A stretch of 29,177 nucleotides of DNA from a virus. Numbering within the stretch: the first letter of the stretch is position 1; each line of letters starts with the position of its first letter. Position numbers and translations under genes: made by a program. Shown one piece after another: positions 20,589 through 29,177 of this stretch. The notes below the pieces were generated by a model. That model did not search any database and was not told where the DNA came from. It saw nothing but the letters and a program-made list of their open reading frames with translations. The DNA lies in IMG/VR virus record IMGVR_UViG_3300020392_000769, positions 1-29,177 of that record; one strand, given 5' to 3'.

Positions 20589-21035
20589 ATGGCATTATAT
20601 TCAGGAGATAAACAAATATCAGGTAATCTAGAACAAGCTAAGATTGTTTCTAGAAAAAAGCCTCATCGTGATTTAGATTTGTCTTTAAATATACATCCAA
20701 TACGTAAAGATATAATACCTTTAAAGGATGATGCTGCTGTAAAAAACGCAGTAAAAAATTTACTAATAAGTAATTTTTATGAAAGACCATTCCAAGATGA
20801 TTTAGGAGCTAATTTAAGAGGATTACTCTTTGAACCGGTTGGTGTTATAACAAATATAGAATTAAGAGATAACATAAGATTTGTATTAGAAAAATATGAA
20901 CCAAGAATAGAAGTATTAGGTATAGACATTTTTGATGTATTTGATACAAATTCATATCGTATAAAAGTAAATTTTAGAATAAAACAAAACAATCAATCTG
21001 ATGCAGTTGAAATAGTATTAAGAAGGTTAAGATAA
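20589..21035 (+). CDS. 25: gp25 baseplate wedge protein
   Basis: The 148-residue protein has the gp25 pattern: DLDLSLNIHPIRKDIIPLKD, then AVKNAVKNLLISNFYERPFQ and LGANLRGLLFEP, and near the C-terminus the EPR motif in LEKYEPRIEVLGIDIF. In T4 and in T6SS (TssE), gp25 links the wedge core to the first sheath ring, nucleating sheath assembly. It has its own late promoter upstream and is followed by gp6 after 2 bases. Length is close to T4 gp25 (132 aa). Confidence 0.95.
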   Translation: MALYSGDKQISGNLEQAKIVSRKKPHRDLDLSLNIHPIRKDIIPLKDDAAVKNAVKNLLISNFYERPFQDDLGANLRGLLFEPVGVITNIELRDNIRFVLEKYEPRIEVLGIDIFDVFDTNSYRIKVNFRIKQNNQSDAVEIVLRRLR

Positions 21036-21036
21036 A

Positions 21037-22881
21037 ATGGCAACAAATTTAAACGTAACGGAACTAGATTTTTTAGATATTAAAAATAATCTAAAAAACT
21101 TTTTAAAACAACAAACAGAATTTAATGATTATGACTTTGAAGGTTCAGGTCTTAATGTATTATTAGATGTATTAGCGTATAATACACATTATAATGCTAT
21201 GAATGCGCATTTTAGTTTAAATGAAGCATTTTTAGATTCTGCTCAACTTAGAGGTAATGTAGTCACTAGAGCTAAATTACTTGGTTATACACCAAGGTCA
21301 GTTTTATCACCAAGAGCTCAAGTTGATATAGTTGTAAATATTGCAGGAGAAACTGGAACGATACCTACTACACTTACATTACCAAGAGGTACAAAATTAA
21401 ATACATCTGTAAGTGGAGAAGAGTTTCAATTTGTTGTATTAAATACACAAACAGCTAATTTAGTTGGAACAACTTATACATTTAGTGATGTTTCAATTGT
21501 AGAAGGCGACTTAAGAGAAATAAAATATAGAGTTGATAATGATATAGAAAATCAAAAATTTCAACTTTCAGATTTTGATGCTGACACGAGCACGCTACGC
21601 GTACGTGTACAGGCAAACCAAGAATCAACAGCATTTGATGTATATACTAAATTTGAAACATTAAGAGGAGTTGATTCTACATCAAAGGTTTATTTTTTAC
21701 AAGAGAATGCTGCTGGATATTATGAAGTACATTTTGGAGATGGCGTAACTGGATTTAAACCATCAAATAATAACATCGTTACTATAGATTATATGACAAC
21801 ACAAGGTAAAGAAAGTAATGGTGCTAATAGTTTTACCATGGTAGATTCAATTGGAGGATTTTCTAGTATTACACTTACATTAGATAGTGCTGCTGCAGGT
21901 GGAGCTGAAGCTGAAACATCTGAATCAATAAGATTTAATGCACCACTTACTTTTATAGCTCAAAACAGAGCTGTGACGGCTGATGATTATGCATCTATTA
22001 TTAAAAAAGAATTTTCTAATATAGATTCAATATCAACATGGGGTGGTGAAGATAACGACCCACCAGATTTTGGTAGAGTTTATATTGCTATAAAACCTTT
22101 ATTAGCTGATACACTTACAGAATCAGAAAAAACAGATATTATTGGTTCAATATTGAAAGGTAAAAATGTTGTTTCAATTACACCTGAAATTGTTGACCCC
22201 AACTTTACTCATTTAGAATTAGATGTTAATTTTAAATTTAATCCTAATTTAACTGATAGAAGTTCAGTTGAGTTATCATCTGTTGTAAGAGATACAATAA
22301 CAGATTATAATTTTAATAATTTAAATAAGTTTGACGGTGTATTTAGACACTCACAATTAACAAGAGCAATAGATAATAGTGACCCATCTATTTTAAATAC
22401 AATAATACGTCCAAGAATGTTTCAAAATATTACACCAGTAAATAATGCAGATAATAATTTTAATTTATCTTTTTCATCACCATTTTTTCAGTCAGGAGAT
22501 TCAACAAAGTTTTTACTTAATTCAACTGCATTTAAAATAAATAATATTGACCATTTCTTTGGTGATGAACCAATTGTTGGTTCTACAAAAAGAAATGTTA
22601 TTGTATACAAAGTTGTCAATCAACAAAATATAACAGTTATATCTGATGCTGGAGAGATAGATGTCGAAAATGGTAAAATAACTTTAAATAAATTTAGACC
22701 TGATACTACTGATGCTATTAAAATTACTGTAATACCTAATTCATTAGATTTAGCTCCTAAAAGAGACCAGTTAATTTCTATAGATAATAGTTTTGTAGTA
22801 ATAACACCAGAAGTAGATACTATAGCAACTGCAGGTTCAGCTGGTTCTATTAATTATAAAACAACTTCAAGATTTAAATAA
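21037..22881 (+). CDS. 6: gp6 baseplate wedge protein (J-like)
   Basis: The 614-residue protein starts with NLNVTELDFLDIKNNLKNFL followed by a GSGLNVLLDVLAYNTHYNA stretch, diagnostic of gp6 in T4-like phages. It has RGNVVTRAKLLGYTPRSVLS, FGDGVTGFKPSNNN, and a middle part NRAVTADDYASIIKKEF typical of the Baseplate_J family. In T4, gp6 (660 aa) dimers form the ring that links the wedges of the baseplate. It is directly followed by the next wedge gene with a one-base overlap, which is the T4 order 6-7-8. A small GC-rich patch occurs at 21586-21613. Confidence 0.94.
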   Translation: MATNLNVTELDFLDIKNNLKNFLKQQTEFNDYDFEGSGLNVLLDVLAYNTHYNAMNAHFSLNEAFLDSAQLRGNVVTRAKLLGYTPRSVLSPRAQVDIVVNIAGETGTIPTTLTLPRGTKLNTSVSGEEFQFVVLNTQTANLVGTTYTFSDVSIVEGDLREIKYRVDNDIENQKFQLSDFDADTSTLRVRVQANQESTAFDVYTKFETLRGVDSTSKVYFLQENAAGYYEVHFGDGVTGFKPSNNNIVTIDYMTTQGKESNGANSFTMVDSIGGFSSITLTLDSAAAGGAEAETSESIRFNAPLTFIAQNRAVTADDYASIIKKEFSNIDSISTWGGEDNDPPDFGRVYIAIKPLLADTLTESEKTDIIGSILKGKNVVSITPEIVDPNFTHLELDVNFKFNPNLTDRSSVELSSVVRDTITDYNFNNLNKFDGVFRHSQLTRAIDNSDPSILNTIIRPRMFQNITPVNNADNNFNLSFSSPFFQSGDSTKFLLNSTAFKINNIDHFFGDEPIVGSTKRNVIVYKVVNQQNITVISDAGEIDVENGKITLNKFRPDTTDAIKITVIPNSLDLAPKRDQLISIDNSFVVITPEVDTIATAGSAGSINYKTTSRFK

Positions 22882-25508
22882 TGGGTTATAAAAAGACATT
22901 AACACCTGGTGCGATTGAAGTCGAACAAGGTACTTTGTCTGCAACAAGAGAAGATGTACGTCTTAATCAATTAGTACCTTCTGAAATATTAGAAAATAAA
23001 GATAAATTAGATAAGTTTTTAAAAGCTTACTATACATTTATGAATATGGATGAGTTCATATTTCAAGAAACTAATACATTTACTGATGTTGTACTTAATG
23101 GCCAAGCTCAATTTAGAATACCAGACCCTAATAATGAAAACAATAAATTTTTTACAGATGAGTCAGGAGCTGATTCCACACTAGTACTTACATCACCTAC
23201 AGGAACTACTAATAATATAACTTTAAATGCAATTAATGTTGCTATAACAAATGGTAATGAATTACCTGGTACACTTGCAACATCTACATCTGAAATAGGT
23301 AAAACATTTACTGTCACTGGATTAGAATCTTTTAATAATCATACAGCTAAATTAACTACAATACAAAAAAATTGGGTTGGTCCAGGTCCATCATATGTAA
23401 TGAATACTATTGAAGAAGCTATGGATATCGATACTAATGATGAGGGTTATCTTGAATTAATGCAAAAAGAAATTGCTGCTACAATTCCAAGAGGAGTCAC
23501 AGTAAATAAAAGAACTTTATATAAACAAATAATAGATTTTTATAGATTAAGAGGTACAACAGATTCTATTGAAATATTTTTCCAAATATTATTTAATGAT
23601 TTTGCTGAAATAGAATTTCCTTTTGATAAAGTATTAATACCATCATCTGGTAATTGGGATGTTAATCCATCATTATCAAGAGGTGGACAATATTTAGATA
23701 ATAAAGGATTTTTATCTGATAGTATTAAAATACAGGATAGTAAAAAGTTTCAAAAGTTTTCTTATTTAATTAAAACTGGTAAAAATTTAAGTGACTGGGA
23801 TTTATCTTATAATAAATTAGTACACCCAGCTGGCTTTATTTATTTTGCTGAAATATTAATATTTTTACAATTGACAAAAGCAGTACTAGGTGAAGATGAA
23901 ATTAAACAAGATGTTATAAGAAACGATGGTTTACCATTAGGTGTAAGAAAAGTTTTATCAGCAATTCCGACAAGACAACCTGGTATAGTAGGACCTGAAG
24001 ATATTCCATTACTCATAGAAATGTTCGTATCAACATTTTTACCAAACCCAATTACTAAAATTCATAAATCAGGAACTGTTTCACTTACACTTAAAAATGG
24101 AGTAATAAATGCTATTACCATAACAAATGGTGGAACAGGTTATACAGCTGTTCCAACAATAACTACATCTGATGCTGCAGTTGCTAGTGGATTTACAACT
24201 GCTTCATTGACACCAGTTATAACAAACGGTTCAGTTGCTTCAGTTACGATAACAGATGGTGGAAGAGATTATGGTATACCACAAATAGCATTTTCTGCTC
24301 CAACAGCTCAGACATTTAATGGTTCAAGTGCATCAATTGTAAGTACATCAAATAATACTATAACATTAAGTGCTACACAAAGAGCTTCATGGCAGGTTGA
24401 TGACCAATTAGTGTATTCAACTACTGGAACAGCTATTGGTGGATTACAGGCAGGCGGTACTTATTATATAAAAACAATTACCGGTAATGCGATATCTCTA
24501 TATCAAAATACTACTACAAAAGCTGAAATTAATATATCAGGCCTTGGTGTAGGTTCAACACATACATTAACAGGTATAACAGCTACTGGAACAGCAACTT
24601 CCTTAAATGGTCAATTAAAAGCTTTAACAGTAGAAGAACCTGGATTTGGATATACTGGTTCTTCAGTATCAATAAGTTTTAATGGTGTAGCCATTGATGG
24701 ACTTACAGGTGTTGCACCAGTTGTATCAATAGCTTTAGATTCAGAAGGTAAATTAAATGGTGAAGCAATTACAATTACTAGTAGAGGTAGTAATTGGTCT
24801 AACTTATTTGGTTCAGTTCCAGCAAATCCAAATGCAAGTAAAATAGCTTCAATATCTCTTGTTGGATTATCAAATAAATTATATTCAACAGCTCCTACTA
24901 TAATATTCCCTGAACCAACTGCAGTTGATGCTGAAGGTAATTTACTAAGTACAAACGTAAAAGCAGTAGCTAATTTTACTTTAGATTCAGAAGGAGAAAT
25001 AACAGGAGTAAATATATCAAATGCAGGTAATGGATATGTATTTGACCCGATTATATCTTTTGGTAGTGGACCTAATAATGAAACAAGAGTAAAAGATGTA
25101 GCTGAAGTATTAGAAATTAATTGTAATCATAATGAAGTGACACCAATAGATAGTGTTGTAGTAAATCCAAGACAAGCCTCTGGTTCACAAGATGGCAGAA
25201 CATTATTTAATGGTGGATTACTAAAAATTGGTGCATTATCAAGTGGAGCAAATTGGACAATAACTCAGTCATCAAGTTCAGCAGATAAATTTTTACCAGA
25301 ACATAGAGTAAAAGTCAAAAATGATAATTTTAGAACTATAATAAATAATAATTATATACAAAGAAAAGGTACGGACAATTTTTTTACAAGTCCAAGGCTT
25401 TATAATACTAACAGAACAATTGAGTCTTTAGGTAATAAAACGTTGCAAACTATCGACTCAAGTGATATAAATAATAATAACACTAGTACATTTGTACACA
25501 TTGAATAA
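22881..25508 (+). CDS. Large wedge/virion structural protein in the gp7 position
   Basis: The 875-residue protein lies between gp6 and gp8, where T4 has gp7 (1032 aa). Its first 380 residues have features of marine T4-like baseplate proteins (NQLVPSEILENKDKLDKFLK, IPRGVTVNKRTLYKQIIDFY then RLRGTTDSIEIFFQILF). The C-terminal half is beta-rich with repeats of the form ITNGGTGYTAVPTI, ITDGGRDYGIPQI, VEEPGFGYTGSS and ISNAGNGYVFDPI, a Gly-Gly-x-Gly-Tyr repeat found in phage structural proteins. Homology to T4 gp7 is not visible by eye; the assignment rests on position. It begins on the gp6 stop (TAATG). Confidence 0.75.
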   Translation: MGYKKTLTPGAIEVEQGTLSATREDVRLNQLVPSEILENKDKLDKFLKAYYTFMNMDEFIFQETNTFTDVVLNGQAQFRIPDPNNENNKFFTDESGADSTLVLTSPTGTTNNITLNAINVAITNGNELPGTLATSTSEIGKTFTVTGLESFNNHTAKLTTIQKNWVGPGPSYVMNTIEEAMDIDTNDEGYLELMQKEIAATIPRGVTVNKRTLYKQIIDFYRLRGTTDSIEIFFQILFNDFAEIEFPFDKVLIPSSGNWDVNPSLSRGGQYLDNKGFLSDSIKIQDSKKFQKFSYLIKTGKNLSDWDLSYNKLVHPAGFIYFAEILIFLQLTKAVLGEDEIKQDVIRNDGLPLGVRKVLSAIPTRQPGIVGPEDIPLLIEMFVSTFLPNPITKIHKSGTVSLTLKNGVINAITITNGGTGYTAVPTITTSDAAVASGFTTASLTPVITNGSVASVTITDGGRDYGIPQIAFSAPTAQTFNGSSASIVSTSNNTITLSATQRASWQVDDQLVYSTTGTAIGGLQAGGTYYIKTITGNAISLYQNTTTKAEINISGLGVGSTHTLTGITATGTATSLNGQLKALTVEEPGFGYTGSSVSISFNGVAIDGLTGVAPVVSIALDSEGKLNGEAITITSRGSNWSNLFGSVPANPNASKIASISLVGLSNKLYSTAPTIIFPEPTAVDAEGNLLSTNVKAVANFTLDSEGEITGVNISNAGNGYVFDPIISFGSGPNNETRVKDVAEVLEINCNHNEVTPIDSVVVNPRQASGSQDGRTLFNGGLLKIGALSSGANWTITQSSSSADKFLPEHRVKVKNDNFRTIINNNYIQRKGTDNFFTSPRLYNTNRTIESLGNKTLQTIDSSDINNNNTSTFVHIE

Positions 25509-25521
25509 TTAGGACAGGAAA

Positions 25522-27162
25522 ATGCCAGCAATAATAACATCAAATTTTAGAACTTTAAACGCACAACATTTTAAAGAGCAAATATCAGGTTCTAGTGTAT
25601 ACGTAGGTATAGGTAAATCAGACCCATGGTCATTGACTACTTCAGATACTACTGACACTACTCCATTTACACCAAGTGATAGATTGGACGATTTAGGAGA
25701 AGCAAGAGCTAATTTAATAGGATTGAAAAAAATCGTAGCAGCAGATATTGCACATGTAGTACCAAGACATACATGGACTTCCGGAAGGTCATATGTAGCA
25801 TGGGACTCAGACGACCCAGATATTTTTGATAAAGCGTTTTACATAGTCACATCTGAGTTTAAAGTATATAAATGCATCATAGCTGGTGGAGGTGCTTCAA
25901 GTATACAACCAACTCAAACATTAACTGACCCAACAGCAGAATCAGATGGATATACATGGAAGTTTATGTATACAATATCAGTCACAGATGCTGAAAAGTT
26001 TTTAACTAATAGTTATATGCCAGTAAAAACTGTGTCATTAGGCGCAACTGCTACAGTAGCAGTAGCTTCATCTACAACTACAATAGTATTAACTGAAACT
26101 GTACCAGAAATAGTTGTGGGTATGACAGTATCAGGAACTAATGTAGGTTCTGGTAAAACTGTTTCAGCAATTAATGGTTCAGTATTAACATTAAGTGGTA
26201 CACCAAGTGGTTCAGTATCAGGTATACTTACATTTGCATACGCAAATGATGCAGCTGCCGAAGCTAGTCTTTCAGAGGCTGACTTTGCTCAATACTTAAA
26301 CCAAAAAGCTTCAAGAGATTCATCAACAGCTGCTGGTATTGAAAGAATTGAAGTCACAGCTGCTGGTTCATCTTTTAGTAGTAAACCTAATGTGGTAATA
26401 ACTGGTGATGGAACAGGAGCCACAGTAGCTGCAGGCAATATTACAATGGCTGGTTCTGGTTCAAGCCAAACAGTTTCGAGTATCACTATACAAAATAAAG
26501 GTAGTGATTATAGATTTGCAGATATTTCTATAACTGGTGGTGGAGGTTCAGATGCCACTGCAAGAGCAGTTATAGCTCCAAAAGCTGGTCACGGTGTTGA
26601 CCCAGTTGCAGAATTAGGCGGATTTTTTATATCACTTAATTCTAAATTAGATGGTAATGATGGTGGTGATTTAACAGTAGGTAATGATTTTAGACAAATT
26701 ACTTTATTTAATGAGCCAAGAGTATTTAACTCAACTCCATTAGCTGGTTTACTAGCTACAGCAGATACTTTAAAAGGTACTAAAGCTTTAGATTTTAATT
26801 CATCTGCAAATGTATCAAATTATGTAATTGATGAATTACTTGTAGGTGGTACATCAGGAGCTCAAGCATATGTAGTTGAAATTGATACATCAAATGGATT
26901 TGTAAGATACCATCAAAATTCTAAAACCGGTTATAAGTCTTTTACAACTGGAGAAGTAGTCACTGGTCAAACTTCTAGTAATGCAGGAACATTAGAAGCT
27001 AATGCATCAAATCAAGTAAGTGGTATAACTTATATAGCTGATGCAGTAGTAGCTCCAGAAGTAGATAGACATAGTGGTGATATACTATTTTTAGAAAATA
27101 GAAACCCAATTAATAGAACAACATCACAGATTGAAGATATTAAAGTTATTATAGAATTCTAA
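25522..27162 (+). CDS. 8: gp8-like baseplate wedge protein with large insertion
   Basis: Both ends match T4 gp8 (334 aa). The start IITSNFRTLNAQHFKEQI then SVYVGIGKSDPWS matches its IVTSKFRT and FGRSEPWS; VVPRHTW and DGYTWKFMYTI match its VIPRRDW and DGYVWEYLFEI; and the end VDRHSGDILFLENRNPI matches MRHSGEMIYMENRPPI. At 546 residues it is far longer because of Gly/Ser/Thr-rich insertions (about residues 173-420) with TVSAINGSVLTLSGTPSGSV, GSSFSSKPNVVITGDGTGA and later EVVTGQTSSNAGTLEA. gp8 forms part of the wedge and contacts tail-fibre components in T4. The insertions probably add surface domains. Confidence 0.85.
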   Translation: MPAIITSNFRTLNAQHFKEQISGSSVYVGIGKSDPWSLTTSDTTDTTPFTPSDRLDDLGEARANLIGLKKIVAADIAHVVPRHTWTSGRSYVAWDSDDPDIFDKAFYIVTSEFKVYKCIIAGGGASSIQPTQTLTDPTAESDGYTWKFMYTISVTDAEKFLTNSYMPVKTVSLGATATVAVASSTTTIVLTETVPEIVVGMTVSGTNVGSGKTVSAINGSVLTLSGTPSGSVSGILTFAYANDAAAEASLSEADFAQYLNQKASRDSSTAAGIERIEVTAAGSSFSSKPNVVITGDGTGATVAAGNITMAGSGSSQTVSSITIQNKGSDYRFADISITGGGGSDATARAVIAPKAGHGVDPVAELGGFFISLNSKLDGNDGGDLTVGNDFRQITLFNEPRVFNSTPLAGLLATADTLKGTKALDFNSSANVSNYVIDELLVGGTSGAQAYVVEIDTSNGFVRYHQNSKTGYKSFTTGEVVTGQTSSNAGTLEANASNQVSGITYIADAVVAPEVDRHSGDILFLENRNPINRTTSQIEDIKVIIEF

Positions 27163-27187
27163 TAGATAATATTAGGAAGAGAGATTT

Positions 27188-29177
27188 ATGGCAACAACAG
27201 TAGTAAAAAGTTTTTTAGAAGCACCACATTTTGATGATTTTGACGAAACTAAAAATTATCATAGAGTTCTTTTTAGGCCTGGACATGCGGTTCAAGCAAG
27301 AGAATTAACTCAATTACAAACAGCATTACAAGCTCAAATTGATAGATATGGTCAATTTGCATTTAAAGACGGTTCAAGAGTTGTTAATGGTAAAGCTACA
27401 CTTAATGTAAATTATGATTTTGTAAAAGTTGAATCATCATTTACTCATTCATCACAGGGGCCTTTAAATACTGATAATTATTTAGATGAATTTGTAGGTT
27501 CAACTATTACTGGTACGACAACAGGAGTCACAGCTATTGTAAAACAAGCAGTTGCTGCTGTATCTGGTGGAGACCCAGCAACTTTATATTTACAATATAC
27601 AGCTGCTGGTACTGAAGCAACTGTAGCTAGTGCTGTAAGTAATAGTACTTCAGTCACTTTATCTGCAGCAAATACATTAATTAAAGTTGGACAAAAAGTC
27701 ACAGGAACTGGTATAAGTGGTACAGTGACAGTTTCTGCAATTAGTGGTACCACACTTACATTATCAAGTAATCAAACAATAGCAAATTCAACTGTATTAA
27801 CTTTTACTGGTACTAGTCAAACATTTGCAAATGGTGAAGAATTAACATCTGATACAAGTACAACAAGTGGTATAGTTAGGCATGCTAAATCATTAGCTTC
27901 ATCTTCTACAGGACTGGGTTCATCAATTAATATTGAAGAAGGAGTATACTTTATAGCAGGTACTTTTGTTTTTGTACCAGCAGGTTCTTTATTATTAGAC
28001 AAATATACAAATACACCAAGTTATATTGTAGGTTTAAAAGTCACAGAATCTAAAATTGATTCAAGTACAGATACTACATTACTTGATAACGCACAAGGTG
28101 TTCCAAATGCAGCTGCACCAGGAGCATTAAGATATCAAATTAGTACAACTCTTATTAAAGAGCCTTTATCATTAGCATCAAGAACAGAAGATAATTATAT
28201 TACTTTATTGGTAATTGAAAATGGTTTAACAGCTGTAGATAAAACAGATAAAAATACAGAAACTGAATTAACTGAAAGATTAGCAAGAAGAACATTTGAA
28301 GAATCCGGCGACTATGTTGTAGAGCCATTTCAAATTAATTTAAAAGAATATTTAAAAACTGGTGATAATTTTGGATTTAAAACAGTAAGTGAAATTGAAG
28401 CAGAAGAATCTTTAAGTACAGCTGATGCTACAACATTCGGTGATAATAGATTTCAAGTTGGTATTGACCCATCAGTTGCTTATGTAAAAGGATTTAGAGT
28501 TGCTAATGGTATTACAAAACAATTAACAGTAGAAAAGCCAAGAGGCGCAAGTTCTACTAATACAGTTAATGTTTCAACAACTTCAGTTTTAGTTGGAAAC
28601 TTTGTTAAATTAACAGCAGCAACAGTAAAAGGTATGCCAGATGTAAATGAATTTAGTACAATAGATTTACATAGTGTTAATATAGCAGGCACTCAGTCAA
28701 ATAGTAATAAAATCGGTACTGCAAGAGCAAGAGCTTTAGAATTTGTAAACAATGAACTAAGACTTTATTTATTTGATATTAATATGACTGGTTCTAATGT
28801 ATTTAGTTCAGTAAAATCTGTAAATCAAACTGGTAATACACAAAACTTTATAGGTGATTTAGCAAGTATAGGTAATTTATTTGATGTAGGTAATAATGGT
28901 TTAATATTTAAATTACCACAAACAGCTGTTAAAACATTAAGAACTGGAGCAACTACTACAGATACAGTTTATATTGTTAAACAATTATTTGATGTTAACT
29001 CAAATACAATCAGTGTGTCTAATGCAACATTTGTAAATACATCTAGTATTGTAGCTTCATTAGGTAATGGTGTAATTGATACATCACCTACTATATCAAG
29101 TGGTTCTGATGGTTCTACATCATTAACATTTAGTGATATAAGTGGAGCAACTCCAAATACTGCTAGAATGAAAGTAA
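27188..29177 (+). CDS. DUF4815-type virion structural protein (3' end outside window)
   Basis: ATG 27188 has AGGAAGAGAG upstream. The frame is open to the right edge, giving at least 663 residues. The start VLFRPGHAVQARELTQLQTA and FAFKDGSRVVNGKATL match the DUF4815 virion protein family of marine T4-like phages, placed after gp8. A beta module near residues 140-200 (VTLSAANTLIKVGQKVTGTG, then TLTLSSNQTIANSTVLTF) resembles one in the gp8-like protein. The family is annotated only as structural; a peripheral baseplate or fibre-linked role (the T4 gp9/gp10 place) is inferred from gene order. Confidence 0.82.
   Translation, partial: MATTVVKSFLEAPHFDDFDETKNYHRVLFRPGHAVQARELTQLQTALQAQIDRYGQFAFKDGSRVVNGKATLNVNYDFVKVESSFTHSSQGPLNTDNYLDEFVGSTITGTTTGVTAIVKQAVAAVSGGDPATLYLQYTAAGTEATVASAVSNSTSVTLSAANTLIKVGQKVTGTGISGTVTVSAISGTTLTLSSNQTIANSTVLTFTGTSQTFANGEELTSDTSTTSGIVRHAKSLASSSTGLGSSINIEEGVYFIAGTFVFVPAGSLLLDKYTNTPSYIVGLKVTESKIDSSTDTTLLDNAQGVPNAAAPGALRYQISTTLIKEPLSLASRTEDNYITLLVIENGLTAVDKTDKNTETELTERLARRTFEESGDYVVEPFQINLKEYLKTGDNFGFKTVSEIEAEESLSTADATTFGDNRFQVGIDPSVAYVKGFRVANGITKQLTVEKPRGASSTNTVNVSTTSVLVGNFVKLTAATVKGMPDVNEFSTIDLHSVNIAGTQSNSNKIGTARARALEFVNNELRLYLFDINMTGSNVFSSVKSVNQTGNTQNFIGDLASIGNLFDVGNNGLIFKLPQTAVKTLRTGATTTDTVYIVKQLFDVNSNTISVSNATFVNTSSIVASLGNGVIDTSPTISSGSDGSTSLTFSDISGATPNTARMKV

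Noticed and set aside
1-29177. CRISPR arrays, insertion sequences, tRNA or rRNA genes, integration sites
   Set aside because: No direct-repeat array with unique spacers, no transposase or integrase frame and no tRNA or rRNA consensus was seen.
1-29177. Avoidance of GANTC (CcrM site)
   Set aside because: GATTC and GAATC occur repeatedly (for example near 1231 and 1035), so this site is not avoided.

Overview
The window is a 29 kb piece of an AT-rich (roughly 30% GC by eye) T4-like myovirus genome. The T4-type blocks gp33-gp59-gp32, gp48/gp53/gp27-like/gp5-like and gp25-gp6-gp8 are all recognisable, and T4-type late promoters (TATAAATA) are present. The base composition, the curlin-like and Fe-S genes, the peroxiredoxin and the lack of photosynthesis genes point to a marine phage of an AT-rich host. 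A SAR11/Pelagibacter myovirus fits best, but the host is inferred, not shown.

Layout. Positions 1-2974 hold a tightly overlapping host-like cassette: the C-terminal end of a curlin-repeat protein, an IscU-type Fe-S scaffold, a membrane CHASE2-adenylate cyclase, and a small protein whose frame overlaps the cyclase 3' end. Positions 3046-6802 hold short, overlapping early/middle-type genes. One encodes a stand-alone Pnkp-like 3'-phosphatase; most are unrecognised. They are served by nearly identical promoters at 3046, 4014 and 6094; a fourth copy at 9563 drives gp32. A GC-rich candidate structured RNA lies at 3845-3974. Positions 6803-10557 hold a GC-rich leader that can hide the ribosome binding site of the next gene, a 383-aa phage protein, a peroxiredoxin, gp33 (late transcription coactivator), a small Cys-rich protein, gp59 (helicase loader) and gp32 (ssDNA-binding protein), ending in a strong terminator at 10573-10601.

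Positions 10600-15526 lie on the minus strand: gp4-like head-completion nuclease, a conserved virion protein, a tail-tube-fold protein, gp26, a short downstream frame, a two-TM protein and a large hydrophobic tape-measure-like protein. Between gp26 and the short frame a T7 slippery run sits just before the gp26 stop, and the -1 frame is open straight into the downstream frame. The order tube, chaperone, frameshifted chaperone, tape measure matches the G/GT tail-assembly layout of other tailed phages. Positions 15526-15568 are a divergent late promoter hub. Positions 15581-29177 are a plus-strand late baseplate operon: gp48-like, gp53, gp27-like hub, a lysozyme-less gp5-like spike, an unknown coiled-coil protein, gp25, gp6, a large wedge protein in the gp7 position, gp8, and a partial DUF4815-type virion protein running off the end.

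Working together, early/middle genes carry host-modifying and replication functions, gp33 links replication to late transcription from TATAAATA promoters, and the late genes build the baseplate and tail. The strongest leads are the gp26 frameshift, the phage-borne adenylate cyclase/IscU cassette, the two GC-rich RNA candidates, and an apparently complete absence of GATC across the window.
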